Assembly (NCBI RefSeq): GCF_050613185.1
Contig: NZ_CP192511.1
Span: forward strand, 744,001 to 808,000
Direction: 5' to 3'
Origin: Chelonobacter sp050613185
GTDB lineage: Bacteria; Pseudomonadota; Gammaproteobacteria; Enterobacterales; Pasteurellaceae
Length of the DNA stretch: 64,000 nucleotides
This document shows positions 33,848 to 42,478 of this stretch, piece after piece. Numbering within the stretch: the stretch's first letter is position 1; each line of letters opens with the position of its first letter. The notes beneath the pieces are model-generated. The model had not been told where the DNA came from. It saw nothing but the letters and a program-made list of their open reading frames with translations, and searched no databases. The position numbers and the translations under genes were made by a program.

Positions 33848-34795
33848 ATGAAAATTGTAATTACCGGCGGTCAGGGCTTTTTAGGGCAACGGCTTGCCAA
33901 CATGTTGTTGCAACAACATTCGATTCAAATTCAAGAACTGATTTTAGTTGATGTGAACGAACCGGTTATTCCGAATAATGACAGCCGCGTTCGCAGCATT
34001 AAAATGGACTTGCGCCATCCTGACGGTTTAAATGAAATCATTACCCAAGACACAAGTGCGGTATTCCACTTGGCGGCGATTGTCAGCAGCCACGCCGAAG
34101 AAGATCCGGATTTAGGCTATGAAATCAATTTCCTCGCCACTAAAAATCTGTTGGAAGCCTGCCGCAGGGTTAATTCGAAAATCCGTTTTATATTCTCCAG
34201 CTCTTTAGCGGTTTACGGCGGTGATTTGCCTGACGTGATCAGCAACAGCACCGCCGTCACGCCACAATCCACTTACGGCACACAGAAATCGATGTGTGAA
34301 CTGTTAATCAATGATTACAGCCGTAAGGGGTTTGTCGATGGCATTGCGGTACGTTTGCCGACAATCTGTATTCGTCCGGGCAAGCCAAATAAAGCCGCTT
34401 CGTCATTTGTCAGTGGCATTATCCGCGAACCACTGAACGGAGAACATTCCGTTTGTCCGGTGGCAAAAGAATTACTGCTGTGGATCTCAAGCCCGAATAC
34501 CGTGATCCGCAATTTTATCCATGCCCTGACGTTACCGCCATTGACCTCACGAGACTGGCATGTCATCAATCTACCGGGCTTTACCGTCAGCGTTGAGTCC
34601 ATGTTACGCGATCTTGCCGCGATTAAAGGAGAAGCCGTTTTAGAAAAAATCGAATTCCAATTTGATAAAAAAATTAATGATATTGTCGCCAGTTGGCCGG
34701 CGCGCATTGATTGCAGCCAAGCGGCGAAATTAGGCTTTTATGTCGATAACAACTTTAGCGATGTTATCCATCAATTTATTCAGCATGACTTATAG
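33848..34795 (+). CDS. denD: D-erythronate dehydrogenase DenD
   Basis: Short-chain/extended epimerase-like dehydrogenase that oxidises D-erythronate to 2-oxotetronate, giving the operon a second entry beside LtnD. The 315-residue protein has the Rossmann motif ITGGQGFLGQRLA at residues 5-17, HLAAIVSSHAEEDPD, and the catalytic Tyr-Lys as YGTQK (about 143-147) after SSSLAVYGG. A GGGGG ribosome site lies upstream. The product name follows the H. influenzae HI1014 arrangement. Confidence 0.88.
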   Translation: MKIVITGGQGFLGQRLANMLLQQHSIQIQELILVDVNEPVIPNNDSRVRSIKMDLRHPDGLNEIITQDTSAVFHLAAIVSSHAEEDPDLGYEINFLATKNLLEACRRVNSKIRFIFSSSLAVYGGDLPDVISNSTAVTPQSTYGTQKSMCELLINDYSRKGFVDGIAVRLPTICIRPGKPNKAASSFVSGIIREPLNGEHSVCPVAKELLLWISSPNTVIRNFIHALTLPPLTSRDWHVINLPGFTVSVESMLRDLAAIKGEAVLEKIEFQFDKKINDIVASWPARIDCSQAAKLGFYVDNNFSDVIHQFIQHDL

Positions 34796-34806
34796 GAGAT
34801 AACCCT

Positions 34807-36279
34807 ATGTTTGGATTACCGATTCCCATTATTGGTCTTATTGTTGCCGTTGCCGTACTGGTTTATTTAGTCTTAAGAACCCGCGTCCATGCCTTTATCG
34901 CGATGCTGATTGCCTCCGCAATTGCCGGGATCGTCGGCGGGTTGAATGCCACCGAAACGTTGGGGGTGATTTCCAAAGGTTTTGGGGGCACGCTCGGCAG
35001 TATCGGGATCGTAATTGGTCTCGGCGTGATGATGGGCAGTATTTTAGAAGTATCCGGCGCCGCCGAAAAAATGGCATACAGCTTTATTAAATTCTTAGGC
35101 AAGAAAAAAGAAGAGTGGGCATTAGCCATCACTGGTTATGTGGTCAGCATTCCGATTTTCGTTGATTCCGCTTTCGTCATTTTATACCCGGTCGCCAAAG
35201 CGTTGGCAAAAAATGGTAAACGTTCGCTCTTGACCTTAGGGGTCGCCTTGGCTGGAGGTCTAGTGGTCACCCACCATACCGTGCCGCCAACCCCCGGTCC
35301 GTTAGGTGTCGCCGGACTATTCGGTGTCGATATCGGCGCAATGCTGTTAATCGGCATGGTATTCGCTATTCCGGCTGTTATCGGTATCGTCCTGTATGCC
35401 AAATGGTTGGATAAAAAATATCCGGACTTTAACCAACAAGCTTTCACCGATGAAGAATTAAAAGAAAAATACGACAGCTATATCGAAAGCAGAGAGAAGA
35501 AAAACCTACCGGGCTTAGGCATTTCCATGCTACCGATCGTGTTACCTATCGTCTTGATCTTTATTAAAGCGATTGTCGATTTAATGGCAAAACAAGCGCA
35601 ATTTGCTTGGATTTTAGATTCAACCCTTTATCAAGTGATCGCCTTTGTCGGCAGCCCGATCATCGCCTTAGCCCTGAGTGTTTTGGTCTCAATCTATGCA
35701 TTATTGCCAAATGCCGACAAAAATACCACCGCACTTCACTTAGAAGAAGGGGTGAAAACCGCAGGGATTATTTTACTGGTGACCGGTGCCGGCGGTGCAT
35801 TGGGTGCGGTATTACGCGACAGCGGTGCGGGTCAACAATTAGCGGAACAAGTGGCTAATTTGCCGATCTCGCCAATTTTAATTCCGTTTATCGTTTCGAC
35901 TTTAGTCCGCTTTATCCAAGGTTCGGGTACGGTTGCGATGATCACCGCCGCTTCGATTTCCGCTCCGATCTTAATGGAAATTCCAGGTGTCAATATGTTG
36001 CTTGCCGCTCAAGCCGCCACCATGGGCTCGCTGTTCTTCGGTTATTTCAATGACAGTCTGTTCTGGGTAGTAAACCGGATGATGGGTATCAACGATGTGA
36101 AAAAACAAATGATTGTCTGGTCTATCCCGACCACTATCGCTTGGGCAATTGGCGGAACAGCCGTGATTTTATCCAACTTGGTTTGGGGACAAGACGGTTC
36201 AATCTTCGACTTAGTCTTCCCGCTGGGTGTACTAGCGCTGATTCTCGTTTACGTCCAAACACAAAACAGGAAACTTTAA
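34807..36279 (+). CDS. GntP-family permease for tetronate acids
   Basis: A 490-residue inner-membrane permease of the GntP family (gluconate:H+ symporters), with about twelve to fourteen spans. Visible features include FGGTLGSIGIVIGLGVMMGSILEVSGAAEKMA, SIPIFVDSAFVILYPVAKAL, HHTVPPTPGPLGVAG and RFIQGSGTVAMITAASI. It ends the ltnD-otnK-otnC-otnI-denD operon, 11 bases after denD, so L-threonate and D-erythronate are the likely substrates. It differs clearly from the gluconate-type paralogue at 41.1 kb. A strong terminator follows. Confidence 0.88.
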   Translation: MFGLPIPIIGLIVAVAVLVYLVLRTRVHAFIAMLIASAIAGIVGGLNATETLGVISKGFGGTLGSIGIVIGLGVMMGSILEVSGAAEKMAYSFIKFLGKKKEEWALAITGYVVSIPIFVDSAFVILYPVAKALAKNGKRSLLTLGVALAGGLVVTHHTVPPTPGPLGVAGLFGVDIGAMLLIGMVFAIPAVIGIVLYAKWLDKKYPDFNQQAFTDEELKEKYDSYIESREKKNLPGLGISMLPIVLPIVLIFIKAIVDLMAKQAQFAWILDSTLYQVIAFVGSPIIALALSVLVSIYALLPNADKNTTALHLEEGVKTAGIILLVTGAGGALGAVLRDSGAGQQLAEQVANLPISPILIPFIVSTLVRFIQGSGTVAMITAASISAPILMEIPGVNMLLAAQAATMGSLFFGYFNDSLFWVVNRMMGINDVKKQMIVWSIPTTIAWAIGGTAVILSNLVWGQDGSIFDLVFPLGVLALILVYVQTQNRKL

Positions 36280-36289
36280 GCCACACTTT

Positions 36290-36323
36290 AAACGGGTAAT
36301 CATTTGATTACCCGTTTGCGTTT
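36290..36323 (+). terminator. Terminator of the tetronate operon
   Basis: AAACGGGTAATC (36290-36301) and GATTACCCGTTT (36306-36317) form a 12-pair stem with loop ATTT, followed by GCGTTTTTA. Confidence 0.9.
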
Positions 36324-36350
36324 TTAATCTCTCTTATCAGGATGGTTGCC

Positions 36351-37712
36351 ATGTTTAAATCTCTTTTTATTGCTTTATTCTCTCTCATCGTTTCACCCTA
36401 TGTCAGCGCAGATACAACGCCGGATCAACCGCAACAAACCAAATCCGTTCAGGCGACCTTAATCACCGAAGTCAGCGCCAAAGGACAAAAAATCAGCGCA
36501 ATTAGCTTGGAGTATGAGGATAACTTGCTGAGTGGCGATGAGTTACAAGATCTTTATCAAGTCGAAGTGCGGTTGGATAATCAAACTCAAGGGACTCGGC
36601 AAATCCTCCGAGCTTATAGTAACGATAGACCGGAACCCGCACTTAGACCCAATGCCGGAAAATATCTGATTCTTGAACTCAATAAATGGGATAAAAATGC
36701 CGATTTATATTCGCTAAAAACCGAAAATAGCGAACCGATGTCATTCCGTGCCAAAAATGAACAGCAAGAAATTACGCAGCGTGAAATCGTACAAAGCAAC
36801 CGCATACCGCAATTTTATCAAGAGCGGTTGGAATATGTGATTCAGCGGCAAGGTTTGCTCAAATTAACCAATGGCAAAACCCTTGCGCCTGAAACGGTCA
36901 AGGTAACGGCCGCACCACAAAACGTTAAAAATCTGCTTATCGATCAATTCGCCGCCAATCAAGTCTATTTAAACGACCCTAAAAATAATCTGCATTATCG
37001 ACTGTATTCTCCCCAACCAATATCCGATCAGAAAAAATATCCTTTGACGATTTTTCTACATGGCTCCGGGCAACTAGGAACGGATAATACGGCACAGCTC
37101 CTCTCCAGCGCAGGCGCGATTTCAACCTTAAACTATGAAGACGGCTTTGTCCTTGCGCCGCAATATGCCGGCGTTTTCGACCCCTTTGATGACGTACAAA
37201 AAGGACAACGCGGCGGCGTACATTGGCAGACGGAAAATCGTCGTGCATTACTGTTGGCGATGATCGATAAAACACTCCAAGAGAATCCGCAGATCAATCC
37301 TGCGCGGATTTATTTGGTCGGCTTATCACGCGGTGCCGAGGGCGCACTCTACCTACTGCTTGATAGACCGCACTTTTTTGCCGCCGCATTACTGATGAGC
37401 GGACGCGAAGCTTATTCCGTCGAATGGATCGACGGCAACGCAACCGTAGAAAATCTAGCCTCACTCGCCAACACCCCGATTTGGTTTTTTCACAGCAAAG
37501 AAGATAAAGTTTCCCCGGTTGCCGGTTCTCGGATTAACTATCAAATTCTTCACCAACAACTTAAAAACCCACACGTCCGTTATACCGAATTCAGTTTTAA
37601 TAAGGCCTACGATAACGGCATTTTGAATAATAATCCCCACAACACATGGGACGCGGTATTTAATAGCCCGGAAGCGAACCTTTGGCTTTTACGGCAAAAA
37701 ATGCCGAACTAA
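36351..37712 (+). CDS. Exported alpha/beta hydrolase (esterase-like)
   Basis: A 453-residue secreted hydrolase. The frame allows an ATG at 36342, but that codon overlaps the ribosome site AGGA (36339-36342). The ATG at 36351, eight bases after it, starts a good signal peptide (MFKSLFIALFSLIVSPYVSA). Residues about 25-200 look like an Ig-like accessory domain. The catalytic part shows FLHGSGQLGTDN (oxyanion region), GLSRGAEG with nucleophile S326, D385 in SKEDKVSP and H430 in NPHNTWD: a full catalytic triad. It resembles periplasmic esterases with an N-terminal Ig-like domain. Substrate unknown; it lies between sugar-acid operons and before two more hydrolase-type genes. Confidence 0.8.
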   Translation: MFKSLFIALFSLIVSPYVSADTTPDQPQQTKSVQATLITEVSAKGQKISAISLEYEDNLLSGDELQDLYQVEVRLDNQTQGTRQILRAYSNDRPEPALRPNAGKYLILELNKWDKNADLYSLKTENSEPMSFRAKNEQQEITQREIVQSNRIPQFYQERLEYVIQRQGLLKLTNGKTLAPETVKVTAAPQNVKNLLIDQFAANQVYLNDPKNNLHYRLYSPQPISDQKKYPLTIFLHGSGQLGTDNTAQLLSSAGAISTLNYEDGFVLAPQYAGVFDPFDDVQKGQRGGVHWQTENRRALLLAMIDKTLQENPQINPARIYLVGLSRGAEGALYLLLDRPHFFAAALLMSGREAYSVEWIDGNATVENLASLANTPIWFFHSKEDKVSPVAGSRINYQILHQQLKNPHVRYTEFSFNKAYDNGILNNNPHNTWDAVFNSPEANLWLLRQKMPN

Positions 37713-37728
37713 ATTAAAGGAGTGATTT

Positions 37729-38418
37729 ATGCCATATCAATTATTATCTCACCCACTCGATATCCATGATCCGGGATTTCCCGGAGAACCGACGATGACG
37801 CTTGAAACCTGCACGAATATCAATAACGGTGATGTTTACAACAGTTCCAAAATTCATTTATTTAACCATTTTGGTACACATTTTGATGCACCCAATCATT
37901 TTAATCCAAATGGAAAAACTATCTCTGAATTACCATTGGAGCAATTTATTTATGAGAAACCACTGTTAATCGATCTGCCTAAAAAAGAAGCCGATTTAAT
38001 TGAGCCAGAAGATCTCACACCTTATTTAACTCAAATTCAGCAAGCGGATTGTTTAATTATTCGCACCGGATTAGAAAAAATCCGCGCTTCTTCACCACAA
38101 ATTTATGCGGCTAGAGGCTGTGCCGTGAGTATTAATTGCGCGCAATATTTAATTGACTATGCGCCGAATTTAAAAGCTATCGGTTTTGATTTTATTTCCC
38201 TTGCTTCGCCATCAAATCCTGAGCATGGAGTAAAAGCCCATCAAATTATGCTCGGCATGTTCAGTTCGCATTTTATTTGTATTATCGAAGATATGAAATT
38301 AGCTGCACTTAACCCCCAAAATCTACGGCGGATTTTTGCCTTGCCACTGCTGGTAAAAGGCATTGACAGCGCGCAAGTGACTATTCTTGCCGAAATTGGA
38401 GGCGATGATGAAAACTAA
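37729..38418 (+). CDS. Cyclase-family (kynurenine formamidase-like) metal hydrolase
   Basis: A 229-residue cytoplasmic protein of the cyclase superfamily. The family signature is intact at residues 47-55, HFGTHFDAP, followed by NHF; these histidines and Asp bind the metal. A second element EHGVKAHQIML supplies further ligands. Members hydrolyse N-formylkynurenine, isatin, or act on lactone- or amide-like bonds, so the substrate is open. There are no other tryptophan-catabolism genes here. It lies 16 bases after the esterase gene, and its end overlaps the next gene by about 11 bases, so the three form a unit. The DNA is more AT-rich than its neighbours. Confidence 0.82.
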   Translation: MPYQLLSHPLDIHDPGFPGEPTMTLETCTNINNGDVYNSSKIHLFNHFGTHFDAPNHFNPNGKTISELPLEQFIYEKPLLIDLPKKEADLIEPEDLTPYLTQIQQADCLIIRTGLEKIRASSPQIYAARGCAVSINCAQYLIDYAPNLKAIGFDFISLASPSNPEHGVKAHQIMLGMFSSHFICIIEDMKLAALNPQNLRRIFALPLLVKGIDSAQVTILAEIGGDDEN

Positions 38419-40213
38419 AAACCTTTATTTTGCGCTCTTATTCGCATTACTGTCTTTTGGCAGTGCCTATTTTGCGTCATTGATCGAAAAGGATTTCGGA
38501 CGTATTGACGTGCAGACATTCAGCATTATGACGGAAGAAATGCAACCGATGGCGGTAAAATTATACCGTCCGATCACCGCCACCGCAGAAACCCCTGCGC
38601 CCGGATTGCTCGCCCTGCATGGTTATCAAAGCGATAAAGAGGCGACCAGTACATTTGGCGCATTGGAATTAGCCAAACGCGGATTTGTTATCTTGGCAAT
38701 CGATCAGTTCGGACACGGTTTCTCAACCACTTTACCGGCAAGTAACAAAACAATGAGTGGTTCGAATAATGGCTATCAATATCTAAAATCACTGCCATTT
38801 GTGGATCAAAATGCACTGGGTATTTTTGGACACTCCACTGGCGCGCTGAATGCTATCCGCGTGGCAAAACTGAATCCCGATCATAAAGCAGTCAATGGCT
38901 TAAGTAGCAACGGCGGTGATCCAACCATTAATAATTACCTTTTAACACAAGGGCTTTATGAAGAAATCGGCGGCTATCGCGAAAGAGAGTTTCCTGTCAG
39001 CGAGCTGATTAATAATAAAAATCGGCAAACGGTATTTTCACAGCCGGAAGGCGTACCGTTAAAATGGGCGCATACTTACGGCAATTTTCAAGATGGCAGT
39101 GCCAGAAGAGTGGATTTAGTCAAGGGAACGCATCTTGGCGTGATGATTGCCGAAGAGAGTAATCGCAAGGCAATCGAATGGTTTAATGCTACATTACAAA
39201 ATGGCGATAAAACCCATTGGCTTGACAGTGAAAAACAAACCTATTGGTATAAAGAGTTTGCCGGTTTAACCGCACTTTTTTCCGCGCTGATTTCCGCTTT
39301 ATTTCTTGCCAGCGGATTATTAAAAACAACCTATTTTTCTCATATAACACAAGCCGTCAGCGACAAAACAGCGGTTAATCCTAAAACATGGCGGCTATTT
39401 GCAGCCTTGAATATCCTCTTAACCATTATTCTTTATCCCTTATTAACACAGTGGGGCGGAGCAAACGAACCATTGGCTGCAATATTACCGTTCATGCCGC
39501 TAGAAATGGGCAATGGCATTATTACTTGGCTTACGCTAAGTGCGGTATTAAATATCGCGTTTTTCCTGCTTTGGCGAAAATCCAACCCGCACTTTTCTAC
39601 CGCACTTCAAGCCGAATTCGGCATTTTTAGCCGTCAGCGCGGTATTCCGACCAAAACTATTATCACACGCTTTTTTACACTGAGTATCATCTTAATCGGT
39701 TGGTTATATCTGTTGGCTTCTTTTGTTTATTGGTATTGGGGCGTGGAATTACGCTTTTTATGGCCGTTTTTAAAACCACTCACACCGGAACGGTTTAATT
39801 TATTTTTAATTTATTGGCTGCCAATTCTATTATTTTTCTATGTATATAACGGACTGATATTAAACGTTCAAATGAAATCAAAAACGTATAATAGCTTTAC
39901 TTCAACGTTATTAATATGGACATTAAAATCCATATTTATCGCAGTTAGTGGATTAATCATGCTTTGGTTATTCCATTTCATTCCTAATTTTATGCAAATA
40001 GGACCGGGATTCGATTTAATCGGACTACCACAATTCGGCGGACGTTGGATGATGATGTTAGCCGTGATTATTCCGCAATTTATCGTCTTATTATTGATTA
40101 ATAACTGGTGCTATTTAAAAACCGGATATATTTATCTCGGCGCATTTTTCTGCTCATTATTAATGACATGGATTTTAGTCGGCGGACAAGTGATAGGACG
40201 TTTTTTAGCCTAA
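38408..40213 (+). CDS. Alpha/beta hydrolase fused to a multi-span membrane domain
   Basis: A 601-residue protein of unusual build. After one N-terminal membrane anchor (about residues 4-23) comes an alpha/beta hydrolase domain (about 40-260) with LLALHGYQSDKEA, DQFGHGFS, GHSTG with nucleophile S143, and a histidine H242 in GTHLG. Residues about 285-600 contain roughly eight hydrophobic spans (for example LFSALISALFLASGLL, ITWLTLSAVLNIAFFLLW, FLIYWLPILLFFYVYNGLIL). GGAGG (38398-38402) sets the ATG at 38408; the earlier ATG at 38387 is less likely. It overlaps the cyclase gene. The hydrolase domain probably faces the periplasm. Function unknown. Confidence 0.75.
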   Translation: MKTKNLYFALLFALLSFGSAYFASLIEKDFGRIDVQTFSIMTEEMQPMAVKLYRPITATAETPAPGLLALHGYQSDKEATSTFGALELAKRGFVILAIDQFGHGFSTTLPASNKTMSGSNNGYQYLKSLPFVDQNALGIFGHSTGALNAIRVAKLNPDHKAVNGLSSNGGDPTINNYLLTQGLYEEIGGYREREFPVSELINNKNRQTVFSQPEGVPLKWAHTYGNFQDGSARRVDLVKGTHLGVMIAEESNRKAIEWFNATLQNGDKTHWLDSEKQTYWYKEFAGLTALFSALISALFLASGLLKTTYFSHITQAVSDKTAVNPKTWRLFAALNILLTIILYPLLTQWGGANEPLAAILPFMPLEMGNGIITWLTLSAVLNIAFFLLWRKSNPHFSTALQAEFGIFSRQRGIPTKTIITRFFTLSIILIGWLYLLASFVYWYWGVELRFLWPFLKPLTPERFNLFLIYWLPILLFFYVYNGLILNVQMKSKTYNSFTSTLLIWTLKSIFIAVSGLIMLWLFHFIPNFMQIGPGFDLIGLPQFGGRWMMMLAVIIPQFIVLLLINNWCYLKTGYIYLGAFFCSLLMTWILVGGQVIGRFLA

Positions 40214-40225
40214 CCAACTTGATCT

Positions 40226-40254
40226 AAATGCCGAATCACACTCGGCATTTTTCC
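40226..40254 (+). terminator. Terminator after the membrane hydrolase gene
   Basis: AAATGCCGA (40226-40234) and TCGGCATTT (40242-40250) form a nine-pair stem with a seven-base loop, then TTCCCC. It closes the three-gene hydrolase set. Confidence 0.75.
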
Positions 40255-40265
40255 CCATGTTTTCA

Positions 40266-40796
40266 CTACAACAACGGCTTCAACGCCCTTTCGCAGCGCG
40301 CCACCACGTCCTCAAACGAGCCGTCGATGTCGATAGGGATGACATCGGGTTCGTCTTGTTGCGGCACTTCCAAGGTGTCGAACTGGCTTTTCAGCATCTC
40401 GGTTTTCATGTAATGCCCTTTGCGTTGTTGCATGCGTTGCAGCACTAAATCGAAATTCCCTTGCAGAAACAGGAATTTGACATGTTCGTTACCGTCACGG
40501 ATTAAATCACGATACTGTTTTTTCAGTGCCGAGCAGACGATAATCCCGATTTCGCTTTTTTGCTCCAAACTGAACGCCGCATCGCGAATCCGTTCCAACC
40601 ACGGCGCGCGATCATCGTCGTTAAGCGGCTGCCCTGCCCCCATTTTAAGAATGTTGGCACGCGGGTGCAGATCATCACCGTCAATCAATTTAATCCCCAA
40701 GCGTTGCGCCAGTGCCGTGCCGATTGAGGTTTTGCCGGTGCTGGACACCCCCATCAAGATAAAACTTTTGCCCTGTTTTTGCTCTGTCAATGCCAT
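40266..40796 (-). CDS. gntK: Gluconokinase
   Basis: Phosphorylates D-gluconate to 6-phosphogluconate. The 176-residue protein has the P-loop MGVSSTGKTSIG (residues about 14-25), the substrate region IDGDDLHPRANILKMGAGQPLNDDDRAPWL, and CSALKKQYRDLIRDG. It starts behind GAAGGAG. It is divergent from the gluconate permease gene, with GntR-like and CRP-like sites between them. GntK and IdnK cannot be told apart by motifs alone; there are no idonate genes nearby, so GntK is preferred. Confidence 0.92.
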   Translation of the reverse strand: MALTEQKQGKSFILMGVSSTGKTSIGTALAQRLGIKLIDGDDLHPRANILKMGAGQPLNDDDRAPWLERIRDAAFSLEQKSEIGIIVCSALKKQYRDLIRDGNEHVKFLFLQGNFDLVLQRMQQRKGHYMKTEMLKSQFDTLEVPQQDEPDVIPIDIDGSFEDVVARCERALKPLL

Positions 40797-40851
40797 AAGT
40801 GGACTCCTTCAATCGTTTTTATTTTTTAACATACCTTAAATTGCATAAAAT

Positions 40852-40867
40852 AGTTACCTGTAACAAT
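40852..40867. promoter_or_regulatory. GntR-type operator near gntK
   Basis: AGTTACCTGTAACAAT resembles the GntR site ATGTTACCCGTAACAT, with the core GTTACC-TGTAAC intact. It lies 55 bases upstream of the gntK start, in its likely promoter. Confidence 0.6.
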
Positions 40868-40873
40868 CAATAT

Positions 40874-40889
40874 AGTGATCTAAATCACG
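40874..40889. promoter_or_regulatory. CRP-like site between gntK and gntP
   Basis: AGTGATCTAAATCACG contains the palindromic core GTGATCTAAATCAC, matching TGTGA-N6-TCACA at 8 of 10 positions. It lies beside the GntR-type operator, so gluconate use is probably under catabolite control. Confidence 0.65.
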
Positions 40890-41003
40890 TTTTATCTCCT
40901 CTCTTCAGAAAAGAAAACCTATTTCAAGGCTAGATTTTTGAAGTAGATCGCAAATTTTCACTTTTCTACTAAATATCCCTTTACCGCACTTGGGTTAAAA
41001 TAT

Positions 41004-41019
41004 ATGTTATCGGTAACTT
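41004..41019. promoter_or_regulatory. GntR-type operator near gntP
   Basis: ATGTTATCGGTAACTT matches the GntR consensus ATGTTACCCGTAACAT at most positions and lies about 64 bases before the gntP start. No gntR gene is in this window, so the regulator must be encoded elsewhere. Confidence 0.65.
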
Positions 41020-41082
41020 TTAGTGATAACGTTCATAGAAAGTGGCTTGTCCTCGTAATTAACCGTTTAAAAGGATATGACT

Positions 41083-42432
41083 ATGCTGATTTTTACCATG
41101 CTTGCGGCAATTTTGTTATTGCTGATCCTGATTATTAAATTCAAAGTTCATGCGTTTGTTGCGCTGATTATCGTCAGCTTGCTGACCGCGCTTGCCACCG
41201 GCATTCCGGTGGATAAAATTCTGCCGACGATGTTGGGCGGCTTCGGCGGCACATTAGCCTCGGTGGCGCTGTTGGTGGGCTTGGGTGCGATGATCGGTCG
41301 CCTGTTGGAGATCACCGGCGGTGCAAAAGTGTTAGCCGATACGTTGATTAATAAATTCGGTGAAAAAAATGCGCCGATGGCGTTGGGTGTCGCCTCATTG
41401 CTATTCGGTTTTCCAATCTTTTTCGATGCCGGTTTGGTGGTGATGTTGCCGATTATTTTCAGCGTGGCGAAACAATTCGGCGGCTCGCTGTTCCGTTATG
41501 CGTTTCCGGCTGCCGGTGCGTTTGCCGTTATGCACGCCTTTCTGCCGCCGCACCCGGGGCCGGTCGCGTCCGGGGATTTGCTGGGTGCCAATATGGGCTT
41601 ATTGGTGCTGGTCGGCTTGGTGTGTGCGATTCCGACTTGGTATATCGCCGCCTATTTATACGGTACGTTTTTAGGCAAAAAAATGCATTTGGATCTGCCA
41701 AAAGCCTTTTTAAATGCCAATGCGATTAATGAAACCGCCCCTCTCAATCCGCCGAGCTTCAAAAAGGTGTTGCTGATTTTATTGCTGCCGCTGTTTTTGA
41801 TTATGCTGGATACCGTACTAAACACCCTCACTGTCACCAAAGTGGTGGACGGTGCGGAATTGTGGGTGCAAACCTTACGCTTCTTGGGTAAAACCCCGAT
41901 TGCACTGTTGATCACCTTAATCGTGTCGATTTTGTTACTCAAAGGACAACGCAGCTACGAGCAAATCGAGAAAATCTGTGATAATGCGCTTGGTCCGATT
42001 TGTGCCATCGTGTTGGTCACCGGCGCCGGCGGTATGTTCGGCGGCGTGTTGCGTGCCAGCGGTATCGGTGATGTTTTGGCGGAAATGTTGTCCGATACCG
42101 GCATGCCGGTGATTGTCGCCGCCTTTATCATTGCCTTGGCATTGCGCGTGGCGCAAGGCTCGGCAACCGTTGCGCTAACCACCGCCTCCGCCTTGATTGC
42201 CCCGACCGTTGCCGCGACCACCGGCTTAAGCGCGTTCGATTTATGTTTTATCGTAATCGCCATTGCCTCCGGCGCGACCGCGTTCTCCCATGTGAATGAC
42301 TCCGGTTTCTGGTTGGTCAGCCGCTTCTTGGAAATGGACACCAAAACCACCTTGAAAACCTGGACCGTGATGGAAACCCTCATCGGCTTTGTCGGCTTCG
42401 GCATTGCGGTTATCGGCAGCATTTTACTTTAA
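41083..42432 (+). CDS. gntP: Gluconate:H+ symporter, GntP family
   Basis: A 449-residue permease with about twelve to fourteen spans. Motifs include MLGGFGGTLASVALLVGLGAMIGRLLEITGGAKVLAD, FGFPIFFDAGLVVMLPIIFS, AFLPPHPGPVASGDLLGANMG and RVAQGSATVALTTASALIAPTVAA, all typical of gluconate transporters. Two ATG codons exist. The one at 41083 lies seven bases after AAGGA (41071-41075), while that at 41077 overlaps too closely, so 41083 is chosen. Divergence from gntK and the GntR-like boxes support gluconate as substrate. GntP, GntT and GntU types cannot be resolved. Confidence 0.9.
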   Translation: MLIFTMLAAILLLLILIIKFKVHAFVALIIVSLLTALATGIPVDKILPTMLGGFGGTLASVALLVGLGAMIGRLLEITGGAKVLADTLINKFGEKNAPMALGVASLLFGFPIFFDAGLVVMLPIIFSVAKQFGGSLFRYAFPAAGAFAVMHAFLPPHPGPVASGDLLGANMGLLVLVGLVCAIPTWYIAAYLYGTFLGKKMHLDLPKAFLNANAINETAPLNPPSFKKVLLILLLPLFLIMLDTVLNTLTVTKVVDGAELWVQTLRFLGKTPIALLITLIVSILLLKGQRSYEQIEKICDNALGPICAIVLVTGAGGMFGGVLRASGIGDVLAEMLSDTGMPVIVAAFIIALALRVAQGSATVALTTASALIAPTVAATTGLSAFDLCFIVIAIASGATAFSHVNDSGFWLVSRFLEMDTKTTLKTWTVMETLIGFVGFGIAVIGSILL

Positions 42433-42445
42433 CCCCTCCGCTCTC

Positions 42446-42477
42446 AACCGCACTTTGGTTTATAAAGTGCGGTTTAG
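42446..42477 (+). terminator. Uptake-signal-pair terminator of gntP
   Basis: AACCGCACTTT (42446-42456) and AAAGTGCGGTT (42464-42474) are two uptake cores facing each other, forming an 11-pair stem with a seven-base loop. The T tract after it is short (TTT). It lies 14 bases after the gntP stop. Confidence 0.75.
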
Positions 42478-42478
42478 T

